From: Flavobacteriales bacterium
GTDB lineage: Bacteria > Bacteroidota > Bacteroidia > Flavobacteriales_F > PHOS-HE28
Assembly: GCA_020635725.1 (NCBI GenBank)
Contig: JACJZF010000002.1
Coordinates: forward strand, 248,001-312,000
Reading direction: 5' to 3'
Length of the DNA: 64,000 bases
A program made the position numbers and the translations under genes. The notes beneath the pieces were generated by a model that made no database searches, was not told where the DNA came from, and was given only the letters and a program-made list of their open reading frames with translations. Below, one piece after another: positions 26,201 through 33,799 of this stretch (positions are counted from its first letter, which is position 1; each line of letters begins with the position of its first letter).

Positions 26201-26951
26201 CCGTGCTCCCCGTGATACGGTAGCAGTAGGGCTGCACGGGTAAGCTTCGATCCGTCCAGTTCGCGCCGAAATCGGTGCTCACCAGCACGGTGCCATCGGT
26301 GCCGCTGGCCACCCAGGTGTTGCCATCGGGGCTGCGCACATCGTTCAGCGTCCAGGCGATGGCTGTTACGGTCCAAGTGCTGCCGCCATTGGTGGTGGTC
26401 AGCACCACACCGTTGCCCACCGCCATGCCCGTGGTGGGAGAAGTGAAGTACACGCCGTTCAGCGATTGTCCGGTGCCGCTCGATTGCGCGGTCCATGCGG
26501 CGCCGCCGTTCACGCTCTTCAGGATACGCCCGCCATCGCCCACGGCGTAGCCGATGCTGGCGCTGGCGAACCACAGGTCGTGCAACTCGTTGCCGGTGGC
26601 CGCATCATGCACCAGGCTCCACGAGGCACCGCCGTCCGTGGTTCGCACGATGGCTTCATTCCCATCGGCGTTGTTGGTGCCCGCAGCCACCGCGTTGTTC
26701 GCATCCAGCGTGTGGATGCCCATCAGGTCGATGGTGAAGAGTTGAGGGTCGCTGCCCAGGCTGGTAGCCTGCCAGGTCGCACCGCCATCGGTGGTCTTGT
26801 GAACGCTGCCATAGCCGCCCACGTAGCCCGTGGAGGCGTTCGCGAAGTGCACGGATCGGTTGATCTGGCCTGCAGGGAACGCCTGCTGGTTCCACTGGCC
26901 AAGGGTTGCCGCAGCGAAAAGGCCCGCTGCGACGCTGGAAAGGAGGCGCAT
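23205..26951 (-). CDS. T9SS-secreted protein with YCF48-like and PKD-like domains
   Basis: 1248 residues. The signal peptide (MRLLSSVAAGLFAAATLG) is followed by YCF48/BNR-type repeats (VHKTTDGGATWQATSLG, IVRTTDGGASWSLVHDA, VLTTTNGGSTWTVTAIA). Several Ig/PKD-like domains come next (CSGIPVTFQNLSSPSYSSTW; FVGETVTVTDNSAASSWTW), then a second propeller-like part (GNIYLTGTYSSNYFRF). A T9SS type A domain ends the protein (LWPNPANTNLSIVVPG ... GLYSVQTLDQQGLRM). It lies between the true groEL and its first remnant copy. The start is preceded by TAATTTCG and 4 nt. Confidence 0.9.
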   Translation of the reverse strand: MRLLSSVAAGLFAAATLGQWNQQAFPAGQINRSVHFANASTGYVGGYGSVHKTTDGGATWQATSLGSDPQLFTIDLMGIHTLDANNAVAAGTNNADGNEAIVRTTDGGASWSLVHDAATGNELHDLWFASASIGYAVGDGGRILKSVNGGAAWTAQSSGTGQSLNGVYFTSPTTGMAVGNGVVLTTTNGGSTWTVTAIAWTLNDVRSPDGNTWVASGTDGTVLVSTDFGANWTDRSLPVQPYCYRITGSTAQRLFVAAEGGRIYATQDQGLLWEQVILPAGSLDVNDIQADATLGDTGYAVTEGGRVFKSSDLSSAAWPIPAFTSDPLNVCSGIPVTFQNLSSPSYSSTWKVNGSVVSTSFNYSTTFPSAGNYTVRLIVSNGALADSLTQTIAVQQGETATPFTVLTFPPTQCAGYPVTFQINSSLTGTSYQVYANDQPYSNVINGLSFNTIQFTGQVVQPGVTYTIRSRRLTACGYVEYTAPVTVNVLAIADPNVTVNISPAVLCDPGPVTITIPQSQAGINYRINSQNYAGNGGALTITFPYVSATTTYTIIGRNSLNCDVTLATAPTVTYAPMIANFTLSTTTPFVGETVTVTDNSAASSWTWTLGTNATPASSTAPAPSFSYSSTGPDTVTVHLENSAGCTRDVVIGMHVYLQAPVDGGQACRVNLMGEQGWALTDPYYHVIGHHISGDGATYLCGYYSNDLFPTKYNYFLRKLDADGNVLWTQKADPLDYLNYNYRASFANAITSDGDGNIYLTGTYSSNYFRFGTLVYQHGQVNTNPFIVKMDPDGNAQWAILCLTPGTDNMGGTDLLRLDDGSLWGIVKTAGSGIIQDATGTQTYFSELHRDKLLRFNEAGQILQINGFGPLVPVGTYGAGLFNPNPSSWTGGIIATVVPRMKAMPDGRIAVVGDIRGAQNLEFGPLNVALNDAATETGGYAAVFDPASGWSSAFRTFATAQPLQPNTGRTNLRVFPAFAVDNDGNIAVASNWEARPPGSGGTSYRYVLGNGELQVGDSGSVLMKWSPDGQLLWRQRNQHLTARDLEWDGQRFVLLAEYRTFLGLESGQAPSLGLNAAGDQDAGLAFYNMDGNVLSALPLASAGIDKGYDMVVHPCGGLQLPGVAGAALEVSGLQLHGSNYELYVMRYASAAECAVADCPTIVTSVAETHQAAARLWPNPANTNLSIVVPGHTGRMILRLIDAEGRIAKEHTFASDSGLTMDISCLPNGLYSVQTLDQQGLRMVGVVSVVH

Positions 26952-26955
26952 GCGG

Positions 26956-26963
26956 CGAAATTA
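26956..26963 (-). promoter_or_regulatory. -7-like box TAATTTCG, 4 nt before the YCF48/PKD T9SS gene
   Basis: Minus-strand TAATTTCG matches TAnnTTTG except one T to C, and ends 4 nt before the ATG at 26951. It lies just beyond the groEL terminator, so the gene has its own promoter. Confidence 0.5.
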
Positions 26964-26990
26964 TCGCGTGCTCGTTCTTCGTAACGCAAC

Positions 26991-27014
26991 GAGCCCCGGC
27001 TTCCGCCAGGGCTC
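26991..27014 (-). terminator. groEL terminator hairpin (original copy)
   Basis: GAGCCCTGGC, loop GGAA, GCCGGGGCTC: a 10-bp stem with one G-T wobble, 32 bp after the groEL stop, followed by GTTGCGTT. Copies occur at 22882-22905 and 19668-19691. Confidence 0.75.
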
Positions 27015-27046
27015 GCGCATTGAAGAGATGCGTTGGTCGGACCGAC

Positions 27047-28684
27047 TTACATCATGTCCATGCCGCCGCCCATTCCACCATGACTGTGCGCCGGTGCCTT
27101 CTCTTCCTTCTCCTCGCTGATCACGCACTCGGTGGTGAGCAGCATGCTCGCGATGCTCGCGGCATTCTCCAGGGCCACGCGGGTCACCTTGGTCGGGTCG
27201 ATCACGCCTGCGGTGAGCAGGTTCTCGTATTGCTCGGTGCGGGCATTGAAGCCGTAGTCGGCCTTGCCCTCACGCACCTTCTGCACCACGATGCTGCCTT
27301 CCATGCCGGCGTTGCCCACGATCTGGCGCAGCGGCTCCTCCACCGCCCGGCGGACGATGCCGATGCCCGTGGTCTCGTCGTTGTTCGCGCCCTCCATCTT
27401 GTCCAGCACTTTCTGTGCGCGGATGTAGGCCACGCCACCGCCCGGCACGATGCCTTCCTCGACAGCGGCGCGGGTCGCGTGCAGCGCGTCGTCCACACGG
27501 TCCTTCTTCTCCTTCATCTCCACCTCAGTGGCAGCGCCCACGTAGAGCACGGCCACGCCACCGGCGAGCTTCGCCAGGCGCTCCTGCAGCTTCTCCTTGT
27601 CGTAGTCGCTGGTCGTGGTCTCGATCTGCGCCTTGATCTGGTTAACGCGCGCGGTGATGTCGGCCTTCTTGCCGGCACCGTTCACGATGGTGGTGTTGTC
27701 CTTGTCGATCGAGATCTTCTCGGCCTTGCCCAGGAAGCTCAGGTCGGCGTTCTCCAGCTTGAAGCCGCGCTCCTCGCTGATCACGGTGCCGCCGGTGAGC
27801 ACGGCGATGTCCTCCAGCATGGCCTTGCGACGGTCGCCGAAGCCAGGGGCTTTCACTGCCGCCACTTTCAACGCGCCGCGGATCTTGTTCACCACCAGGG
27901 TGGCCAGCGCCTCGCCGTCGAGGTCCTCGCTGATGATCAGCAGGGGCTTGCCGGTCTGCACGGCTTTCTCGAGGATCGGCAGGAGCTCCTTCATCGTGCT
28001 GATCTTCTTGTCGTAGATCAGGATGTAGGCGTTCTCCAGCTCGGCCTCCATCTTGTCGGCGTTGGTCACGAAGTAGGGGCTGAGGTAGCCGCGGTCGAAC
28101 TGCATGCCCTCCACCACTTCCACGGTGGTGTCGGTGCCCTTCGCTTCCTCCACGGTGATCACGCCTTCCTTCTTCACCTTCTCCATGGCCTCGGCGATCA
28201 GCGCGCCGATGGTCTCATCGTTGTTGGCACTGATGGTGGCCACCTGCTTGATCTTGTCGTTGTCGTTGCCCACGGTCTTGCTCATCTTCTTGAGCTCGTC
28301 CACCACGGCGGCAACGGCCTTGTCGATACCGCGCTTCAGATCCATGGGGTTGGCACCGGCGGCCACGTTCTTCAGGCCGGAGGTGACGATGGCTTGGGCG
28401 AGCACGGTGGCGGTGGTGGTACCGTCGCCAGCAATATCAGCGGTCTTGCTGGCCACTTCCTTCAGCATCTGGGCGCCCATGTTCTCCACGGCGTCCTTCA
28501 GCTCGATCTCCTTGGCCACGGTCACCCCGTCCTTGGTCACGCTGGGCGCACCGAATTTCTTGTCGATGATGACGTTGCGGCCCTTGGGTCCGAGGGTCAC
28601 CTTCACGGCGTTCGCGAGGTGGTCCACGCCGCGCTTGAGCCGATCGCGGGCGTCGATGTCGAATTGGATGTTCTTGGCTGCCAT
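27047..28684 (-). CDS. groEL: 60-kDa chaperonin GroEL
   Basis: 545 residues, full length. It begins MAAKNIQFDIDARDRLKRGV and shows the ATP-binding GDGTTTATVLAQAI near residue 86. The intermediate/apical domain includes EVVEGMQFDRGYLSPYF, and AAVEEGIVPGGGVAYIRA lies near 400. It ends in the GGM-type tail (GGMGGGMDMM) that projects into the ring cavity. With GroES it folds client proteins in the cytosol. It follows groES by 51 bp in one operon. No CIRCE element (TTAGCACTC-N9-GAGTGCTAA) is present upstream of groES, so HrcA control is not supported. Its 3' end exists in two further partial copies downstream. Confidence 0.98.
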   Translation of the reverse strand: MAAKNIQFDIDARDRLKRGVDHLANAVKVTLGPKGRNVIIDKKFGAPSVTKDGVTVAKEIELKDAVENMGAQMLKEVASKTADIAGDGTTTATVLAQAIVTSGLKNVAAGANPMDLKRGIDKAVAAVVDELKKMSKTVGNDNDKIKQVATISANNDETIGALIAEAMEKVKKEGVITVEEAKGTDTTVEVVEGMQFDRGYLSPYFVTNADKMEAELENAYILIYDKKISTMKELLPILEKAVQTGKPLLIISEDLDGEALATLVVNKIRGALKVAAVKAPGFGDRRKAMLEDIAVLTGGTVISEERGFKLENADLSFLGKAEKISIDKDNTTIVNGAGKKADITARVNQIKAQIETTTSDYDKEKLQERLAKLAGGVAVLYVGAATEVEMKEKKDRVDDALHATRAAVEEGIVPGGGVAYIRAQKVLDKMEGANNDETTGIGIVRRAVEEPLRQIVGNAGMEGSIVVQKVREGKADYGFNARTEQYENLLTAGVIDPTKVTRVALENAASIASMLLTTECVISEEKEEKAPAHSHGGMGGGMDMM

Positions 28685-28735
28685 TGCAGTATCTGGTTTG
28701 AAGATTTGGTGGGGCGCATCATGATGCGCCGTTGA

Positions 28736-29026
<291 letters not shown>

Positions 29027-29168
29027 GTCTGTTGGGTTTGAGAGTTGATTTGTGGGGTCTTGAACGACCGCGCCCCGCTCGGCAACGGGTGTGCCATGCG
29101 GGGCGCAGGGGGATTGTTCTGTCAAGTTTTCGGGACCGGCTGACAGGGGCTTCAGTGTTTCTGTCAGG

Positions 29169-29196
29169 CTGGCAACCCGTGATCACGGGTTGCCAG
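29169..29196. repeat. 28-bp perfect palindrome spanning the secG stop codon
   Basis: CTGGCAACCCGTGA followed by its exact reverse complement. It contains the secG stop (TGA) and its last four codons. As RNA it forms a 12-14 bp hairpin without a clear T-tract. An additional CTGACAG/CTGTCAG pair (29140-29146 and 29161-29167) follows toward groES. It could terminate the miaB-secG operon, block readthrough into groES, or be a protein binding site. Confidence 0.7.
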
Positions 29197-29533
29197 GAGC
29201 ACCGGGCTCTTCAGTACCATTGGTATTCTCGTCCATAGGAGGCGCCGACTCATCGGTGGTCACCTCGGTAGCGTCGATCGTATCGTCCAGGTTATTGTTC
29301 GAGCGACCGCTATCCTGCTGAAGGCCAGCCGATACCAGGCACAGCACCATCAGGGCCCCACTCAAGGTCCAGGTGGCCTTCTCAAGGAAGTCTGCGGTGC
29401 GCTGCACGCCTCCAATCTGCTGGGCGCCGGTGAAGCCAGCGGCCAATCCGCCGCCTTTGGGGTTCTGGGCCAGCACCACAAGGGCGAGCATGGCGCAGAT
29501 GATGAGGATGATGATGGTGACGGCGGTGAACAT
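29183..29533 (-). CDS. secG: Preprotein translocase subunit SecG
   Basis: 116 residues. Two membrane segments (TIIILIICAMLALVVLAQNP and TLSGALMVLCLVSAGL) flank the cytoplasmic loop with the conserved GGGLAAGF and a FLEKATW helix. The acidic C-terminal tail, rich in Asp/Glu/Asn, is longer than in E. coli, as is usual in Bacteroidota. It assists SecYE translocation at the inner membrane. Last gene of the operon, 3 bp after the TPR gene; its stop lies inside a 28-bp palindrome. Confidence 0.95.
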   Translation of the reverse strand: MFTAVTIIILIICAMLALVVLAQNPKGGGLAAGFTGAQQIGGVQRTADFLEKATWTLSGALMVLCLVSAGLQQDSGRSNNNLDDTIDATEVTTDESAPPMDENTNGTEEPGAPGNP

Positions 29534-29536
29534 GGC

Positions 29537-30571
29537 TCAGGGGGTCTGTTTCTCCTCCAAGGCTTTGGAAAGGGCCGCGAAGTAACTGCTTTTCTCGGGG
29601 TACTTCAATGCCAGGCGCCGATAGGCTTCGATGGCCTTCTGGATGTTGCCCTGCTGCTCGTAGATGCGCGCCAGGGTCTCGGTGACCATGCCGCTCGTGT
29701 CGTCGAGGCTCTTCTTGGCGGCCTGCTGCGGGGTGAAGAATGCCGGTTTCGGTGGTATGGCCGGGGGTTCGTGCTGGATGAAGCGGTCGATCAAGGCCTT
29801 GGCGTCCAGCTTCTCGGTCTTCACGCCCGGCTCGGTGGGCACGGGCACTGGAGGGGCGGTCCGTTGCGCTTGGACCACAGGTGTCTGATTGGCCGCTTCA
29901 AGCCACTCGGTGAACCGAAGCGTCCCGCGGCCAGTGGGCGCAGGAATAGCCGGTGCAGGCTCGGGGGCCAGCGCAGCCGCAGGTAACGACGGCTCCACCG
30001 GGGCCGGATCGGCGATGCGGTCCTGCCAGGTGAGGTCGTAGGCACTGGCCAGCGCGGCCTTCATGATCTGGTCGTCGAGTTCCTCCACCCGCTCCGGTTC
30101 CACAGCGGGCACCTCCGGCTCATGCAGCACAGGTGCTTCAGTCGCTCTCGCCACCGGTTCTTCCGAGGCCGATTCAATGGGAACGCTCGGTGCCGAAGGC
30201 TCGGTTACCGGCGCCACGGCTTCGGGCTCAACCGGCGGGCTCTGCACAACCACTTGTTCCGGGGTGGGTGCGGCTTCCGCTACGGCCGGCGGTGGGGTCA
30301 CGATGCGCACCACGCGCATGGGCGACGTTTTCCGCGGGGCGGCATCCTGCGCGAGGTCGAAGAGGGCTGACCGAGAGGGGAGGTGGGCTGCGGCCACGCG
30401 CAGGGTCTCATCCGAGAGCACCTGACCGCTCTGGCGCTCGCCCGCCGCATGCAGCAGTTGCGCCCCGCTGAACCACGGGAAGCGCTGGGCCATATCCTTC
30501 AGCGCGCGCAGGTCTTCGGGAGCCATCGTCCCGTGCTCGTCCAGCAGCCGTGTGAGTCGCTCGCGTTCCAT
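29537..30571 (-). CDS. TPR-containing protein of the lptE-secG operon
   Basis: 344 residues, ATG overlapping the lptE stop (TAATG). The N-terminal about 80 residues (RLLDEHGTMAPEDLRALKDM) are helical. The centre is a low-complexity Pro/Ala/Glu/Val region, probably disordered. The C-terminus carries one to two TPR-like helices (TETLARIYEQQGNIQKAIEA ... YPEKSSYFAALSKALEE). No signal peptide. This gene is a regular neighbour of lptE and secG in Bacteroidota, but I know of no proven function. Confidence 0.8.
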   Translation of the reverse strand: MERERLTRLLDEHGTMAPEDLRALKDMAQRFPWFSGAQLLHAAGERQSGQVLSDETLRVAAAHLPSRSALFDLAQDAAPRKTSPMRVVRIVTPPPAVAEAAPTPEQVVVQSPPVEPEAVAPVTEPSAPSVPIESASEEPVARATEAPVLHEPEVPAVEPERVEELDDQIMKAALASAYDLTWQDRIADPAPVEPSLPAAALAPEPAPAIPAPTGRGTLRFTEWLEAANQTPVVQAQRTAPPVPVPTEPGVKTEKLDAKALIDRFIQHEPPAIPPKPAFFTPQQAAKKSLDDTSGMVTETLARIYEQQGNIQKAIEAYRRLALKYPEKSSYFAALSKALEEKQTP

Positions 30572-31101
30572 TACCAATTGCCCAGCGTGCGATCGAAGAT
30601 ATCCTGCGCCAGCTGCTTGCTGATCTCGGTGACCAGCTGCGACTCCACGGCCGTGAGGTCCTGGCTGCTGCTGTAGTCGGCGAAACGGCTCACGCTGAAC
30701 TCCGTGTTCTTCTTCGGTTCTAGGGTGTTCACATAGGTCACGCTGGCGGTGATCGTGAGCCGGTTCAGCGCGGCGGTCTCGTTGGCCTGAATGTTCACCG
30801 GCTGCACATCGTACCCGGTGATGCTGCCGCTGTACTGCACGTCGCCTTCGGTCTGTGCGAGCTTCAGCGGGGTCTGCGCCAGCAGCAGATCGCGCACGGT
30901 CTCGGTGAAGGTCTGCGCGGCAGAAGGGGTGGCCAGCGGCGCGCGGGCCTGGAAGAGCTCCACCGAAAGGGTCCGCGCGTTGCCCGGGTCTCCGCCGGTG
31001 AACGAGTAATTCACGCGGCAGGCGTGCAGGAGACAGGAGGCCAGGGCAAGCGGCAGGAACCAGCCCGCAACCCTTCGCCCGCCAACCCGCATCAGGCTCA
31101 T
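30571..31101 (-). CDS. lptE: LPS-assembly lipoprotein LptE
   Basis: 176 residues. The N-terminal signal ends in a lipobox (LALASCLLHAC), so the protein is a lipoprotein. The motif RVNYSFTGGDPGNARTLSVE is characteristic of Bacteroidota LptE, which plugs the LptD outer-membrane barrel and delivers LPS to the surface. The beta-strand-rich middle (YSGSITGYDVQPVNIQANET) and the C-terminal helix with QLAQDIFDRTLGNW match the family. The start overlaps the stop of the sigma-54 regulator gene (ATGA). Confidence 0.88.
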   Translation of the reverse strand: MSLMRVGGRRVAGWFLPLALASCLLHACRVNYSFTGGDPGNARTLSVELFQARAPLATPSAAQTFTETVRDLLLAQTPLKLAQTEGDVQYSGSITGYDVQPVNIQANETAALNRLTITASVTYVNTLEPKKNTEFSVSRFADYSSSQDLTAVESQLVTEISKQLAQDIFDRTLGNW

Positions 31102-32309
31102 TGGATCCCGTATTCCTTGATCTTGCGGTAGAGCGTGCGCTCGCTGATGCCGAGTTCGTGCGCCGCGCTCTTGCGCTTGTTGCGGTGCTTCTGCAAGGCC
31201 TTCTTGATCAATTCCTTCTCCTTCTCCTCGATGCTGAGCACCTCTTCCACCTCGGTGTGCTCCACGTCCTCATCCTCCGCTTGCCCGCGTGGCAGTATGC
31301 TCACCGTGCCGGGCGCCGGGGCGGGCCGGTGCGCCAGGAGCAGCTCCTCTCGGCTCAGGGCGGGTACCACGGGCGGCAACGCCTGGCCGCCGGTGAGCGC
31401 GTTCACTTTCTCTTTCAGCGCGTTCAGGTCGCTCTTCATATCGAAGAGGAACTTGAAGATCAGCTCGCGCTCGCTCACGCTATCCGTGCCACTGCCCGTG
31501 CCGGAGCCCGCGGGCACCAAGGCCGTGCTCTCCTCGGGCAGATAGCTCCTCAGCGTTTCCGCGTCGATCTCGCGGTCACGCTCGATCACGCTCATCTGCT
31601 CCACGATGTTGCGCAGCTGGCGCACATTGCCCGGCCAGCGGTAGGCCACCAGCAGCTGCTGCGCGCCATCGCTCAGGGTCAAGGGTGGTGCCTTGTACTT
31701 GGTGGCGGCCTGCTGGGCGAAGTAGCGGAACAGCAGGTGGATGTCCTCGCGGCGCTCGCGCAGGGCGGGCAGGTGGATCGGCACCGTGTTGAGGCGGTAG
31801 TAGAGGTCCTCGCGGAAGGTGCCGCGCGCCACGGCCTGCAGCATGTTCACGTTGGTGGCGGCCACCACGCGCACATCGGTCTTCTGAGGCTTGCTGCTGC
31901 CCACGCGGATGAACTCGCCGGTCTCCAGCACGCGGAGCAGGCGCACCTGTGTGTTTAATGGGAGCTCGCCCACCTCATCGAGGAAGAGCGTGCCGTTGTT
32001 GGCCGTCTCGAAATACCCTTTGCGGGCTTCGTGCGCGCCGGTGAACGAGCCCTTCTCATGCCCGAAGAGCTCGCTGTCGATGGTGCCCTCCGGAATGGCG
32101 CCGCAGTTCACCGCATGGTAGGGGCCGTGCTTCCGCGCGCTGTTGGCATGGATGATCTTGCTCATCACCTCCTTGCCGCTCCCGCTCTCGCCCTGCACCA
32201 GCACGCTCAGGTCCGTGGGGGCCACTTGCACGGCGATCTCGATCGCGCGGTCGAGCAGCGGCGAGCCGCCGATGATCTCGAAGCGCTGCTTCACGGGTTG
32301 CACGTTCAT
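31098..32309 (-). CDS. Sigma-54-interacting transcriptional regulator
   Basis: 403 residues without an N-terminal receiver or sensor domain. The AAA+ domain contains Walker A GESGSGKE near residue 42, the sigma-54 contact loop GSFTGAHEA (GSFTGA in place of GAFTGA), Walker B GTLFLDEVGEL and the arginine-finger region YYRLNTVPIHLPALRER. The C-terminal Fis-type HTH is LIKKALQKHRNKRKSAAHEL followed by GISERTLYRKIKEYGIQ. It opens promoters bound by sigma-54 RNA polymerase. Start and stop both overlap neighbours by ATGA, so it is tightly coupled to miaB and lptE. This order is conserved in Bacteroidota. The target genes are unknown. Confidence 0.93.
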   Translation of the reverse strand: MNVQPVKQRFEIIGGSPLLDRAIEIAVQVAPTDLSVLVQGESGSGKEVMSKIIHANSARKHGPYHAVNCGAIPEGTIDSELFGHEKGSFTGAHEARKGYFETANNGTLFLDEVGELPLNTQVRLLRVLETGEFIRVGSSKPQKTDVRVVAATNVNMLQAVARGTFREDLYYRLNTVPIHLPALRERREDIHLLFRYFAQQAATKYKAPPLTLSDGAQQLLVAYRWPGNVRQLRNIVEQMSVIERDREIDAETLRSYLPEESTALVPAGSGTGSGTDSVSERELIFKFLFDMKSDLNALKEKVNALTGGQALPPVVPALSREELLLAHRPAPAPGTVSILPRGQAEDEDVEHTEVEEVLSIEEKEKELIKKALQKHRNKRKSAAHELGISERTLYRKIKEYGIQ

Positions 32310-33706
32310 GCCAATGCGGGTTGGTGGTTCAACACATCCAGCACTTCGCCCTGCAAACTGCCCGCGGTGGCGCTCGTTATGCGCACCCGTACGAAGTCGC
32401 CGGGCTTCAGGCTGCGCGATCCTTCAGCATTCGTCTTCCCACCCACAACCTGCCGCGCCACGATCACCACGTTGTTCTGCGAGTTGCGGCCATAGAGGTG
32501 ATCGTTGCTGCGCTTGCTAACGCCCTCGATAAGCACCTCATGAATCTGCCCGACATAGCCCGCGGTGCGCTCGGCGCTCTTGCGTTTCTGCAGTTCGATG
32601 ATCTCTGCCAGCCGACGGCCCTTCTCCTCCTCCGGCACATCATCCGGATACTTGCGTGCCGCCAGGGTCTTGGGGCGTTCGCTGTACTTGAACATGAAGG
32701 CCATGTCGTAGCCCACTTCCTCCATCAGGCTCAGGGTCTCCTGGTGGTCGGCCTCGGTCTCGCCGCAGTAGCCGGCGATGATGTCCGTGCTGATGGCGCA
32801 ATCAGGCATGTGCCGCCGGATGCTCGCGATGCGCTCGAGGTACCAGACCCGGTCGTAGCCTCGGTTCATGCGTTTCAGCACCTCGCTGCTGCCGCTCTGA
32901 ACCGGCAGGTGGATGTACTTGCAGATGTTGTCGTAGCGCGCCATCACCGCCAGCACCTTGTCGGTCATGTCCTTCGGGTGACTGGTGCTGTAGCGGATCC
33001 GCAGCGTTGGGCAGGCCACCGCCACCATCTCCAGCAGGTCGGCGAAATCAACGATCCCGTTCTCCGCGGACTGGACCGGCCGCCACTTGTACGAATCGAC
33101 GTTCTGCCCCAACAGGGTCACCTCCCGGTAGCCATCCCGCACCAGCTGTTCGCACTCACGCACGATGCTCGTCGCATCGCGGCTCCGCTCGCGCCCGCGG
33201 GTGAAGGGCACCACGCAGAAGGCGCACATGTTGTCGCAGCCCCGCATGATGGTCACGAAGGCCGTGACGCCGTTGGTGCCCAGTCGTACCGGCTCGATCT
33301 CGCCATAGGTCTCCTCGCGGCTCAGCAGCACGTTCACCGCTTTCTGGCCCGTGCCCACTTTCTCCAGTAGCTCAGGCAGGGTGCGGTAGGCGTCGGGGCC
33401 CACCACCAGGTCAACCACCTTCTTCTTCTCCAGCAGGTCCTCGCGCATGCGTTCCGCCATGCAGCCGAGCACGCCCACCTTCAGGCCCTTGTTGCGGGCC
33501 TTCAGGTTGTTCATCTCGTTGATCCGCTGCAGCACGGTGTACTCGGCCTTCTCGCGGATGCTGCACGTGTTCAACAACACCAGGTCGGCCTCCTCGGCGC
33601 TGTTCACCGGGGTGTAGCCATCCCTCGCCAGGATGCTCGCCACGACCTCACTGTCGCTTACGTTCATCTGGCAGCCGTAGCTCTCTATGTATACCCGCTT
33701 CGACAA
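32306..33706 (-). CDS. miaB: tRNA-2-methylthio-N6-dimethylallyladenosine synthase MiaB
   Basis: A radical-SAM methylthiotransferase modifying A37 of tRNAs that read UNN codons. The N-terminal UPF0004 domain starts with YIESYGCQMNVSDSE; further cysteines (LLNTCSIREKAE, GCMAERM) bind the auxiliary [4Fe-4S] cluster. The radical-SAM cluster motif is MRGCDNMCAFCVVPF (CxxxCxxC). A C-terminal TRAM domain (HEVLIEGVSKRSNDHLYGRN) ends the protein. The start is uncertain: the frame opens with a TTG at 33754, but a TACCTTTG promoter box lies inside that extension. I therefore prefer the TTG at 33706 (MSKRVYIES, 466 residues); an ATT at 33718 is also possible. First gene of the miaB-secG operon. Confidence 0.93.
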   Translation of the reverse strand: MSKRVYIESYGCQMNVSDSEVVASILARDGYTPVNSAEEADLVLLNTCSIREKAEYTVLQRINEMNNLKARNKGLKVGVLGCMAERMREDLLEKKKVVDLVVGPDAYRTLPELLEKVGTGQKAVNVLLSREETYGEIEPVRLGTNGVTAFVTIMRGCDNMCAFCVVPFTRGRERSRDATSIVRECEQLVRDGYREVTLLGQNVDSYKWRPVQSAENGIVDFADLLEMVAVACPTLRIRYSTSHPKDMTDKVLAVMARYDNICKYIHLPVQSGSSEVLKRMNRGYDRVWYLERIASIRRHMPDCAISTDIIAGYCGETEADHQETLSLMEEVGYDMAFMFKYSERPKTLAARKYPDDVPEEEKGRRLAEIIELQKRKSAERTAGYVGQIHEVLIEGVSKRSNDHLYGRNSQNNVVIVARQVVGGKTNAEGSRSLKPGDFVRVRITSATAGSLQGEVLDVLNHQPALA

Positions 33707-33724
33707 GGCACTGGGAATGGGCAG

Positions 33725-33732
33725 CAAAGGTA
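33725..33732 (-). promoter_or_regulatory. Promoter box TACCTTTG for the miaB operon
   Basis: Minus-strand TACCTTTG is a perfect match to TAnnTTTG, 18 nt before the preferred TTG start of miaB. Confidence 0.5.
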
Positions 33733-33799
33733 GCCGGTAGCGGGGTGCTGACAAGGTGGCAGGGAGTTGTCTCTGTCTCTCTCGGATTACATTTCGCGT

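Noticed and set aside
26906..28735. 609-codon open frame antisense to groEL
   Set aside because: A shadow of the GC-rich groEL codons; no recognisable protein features.
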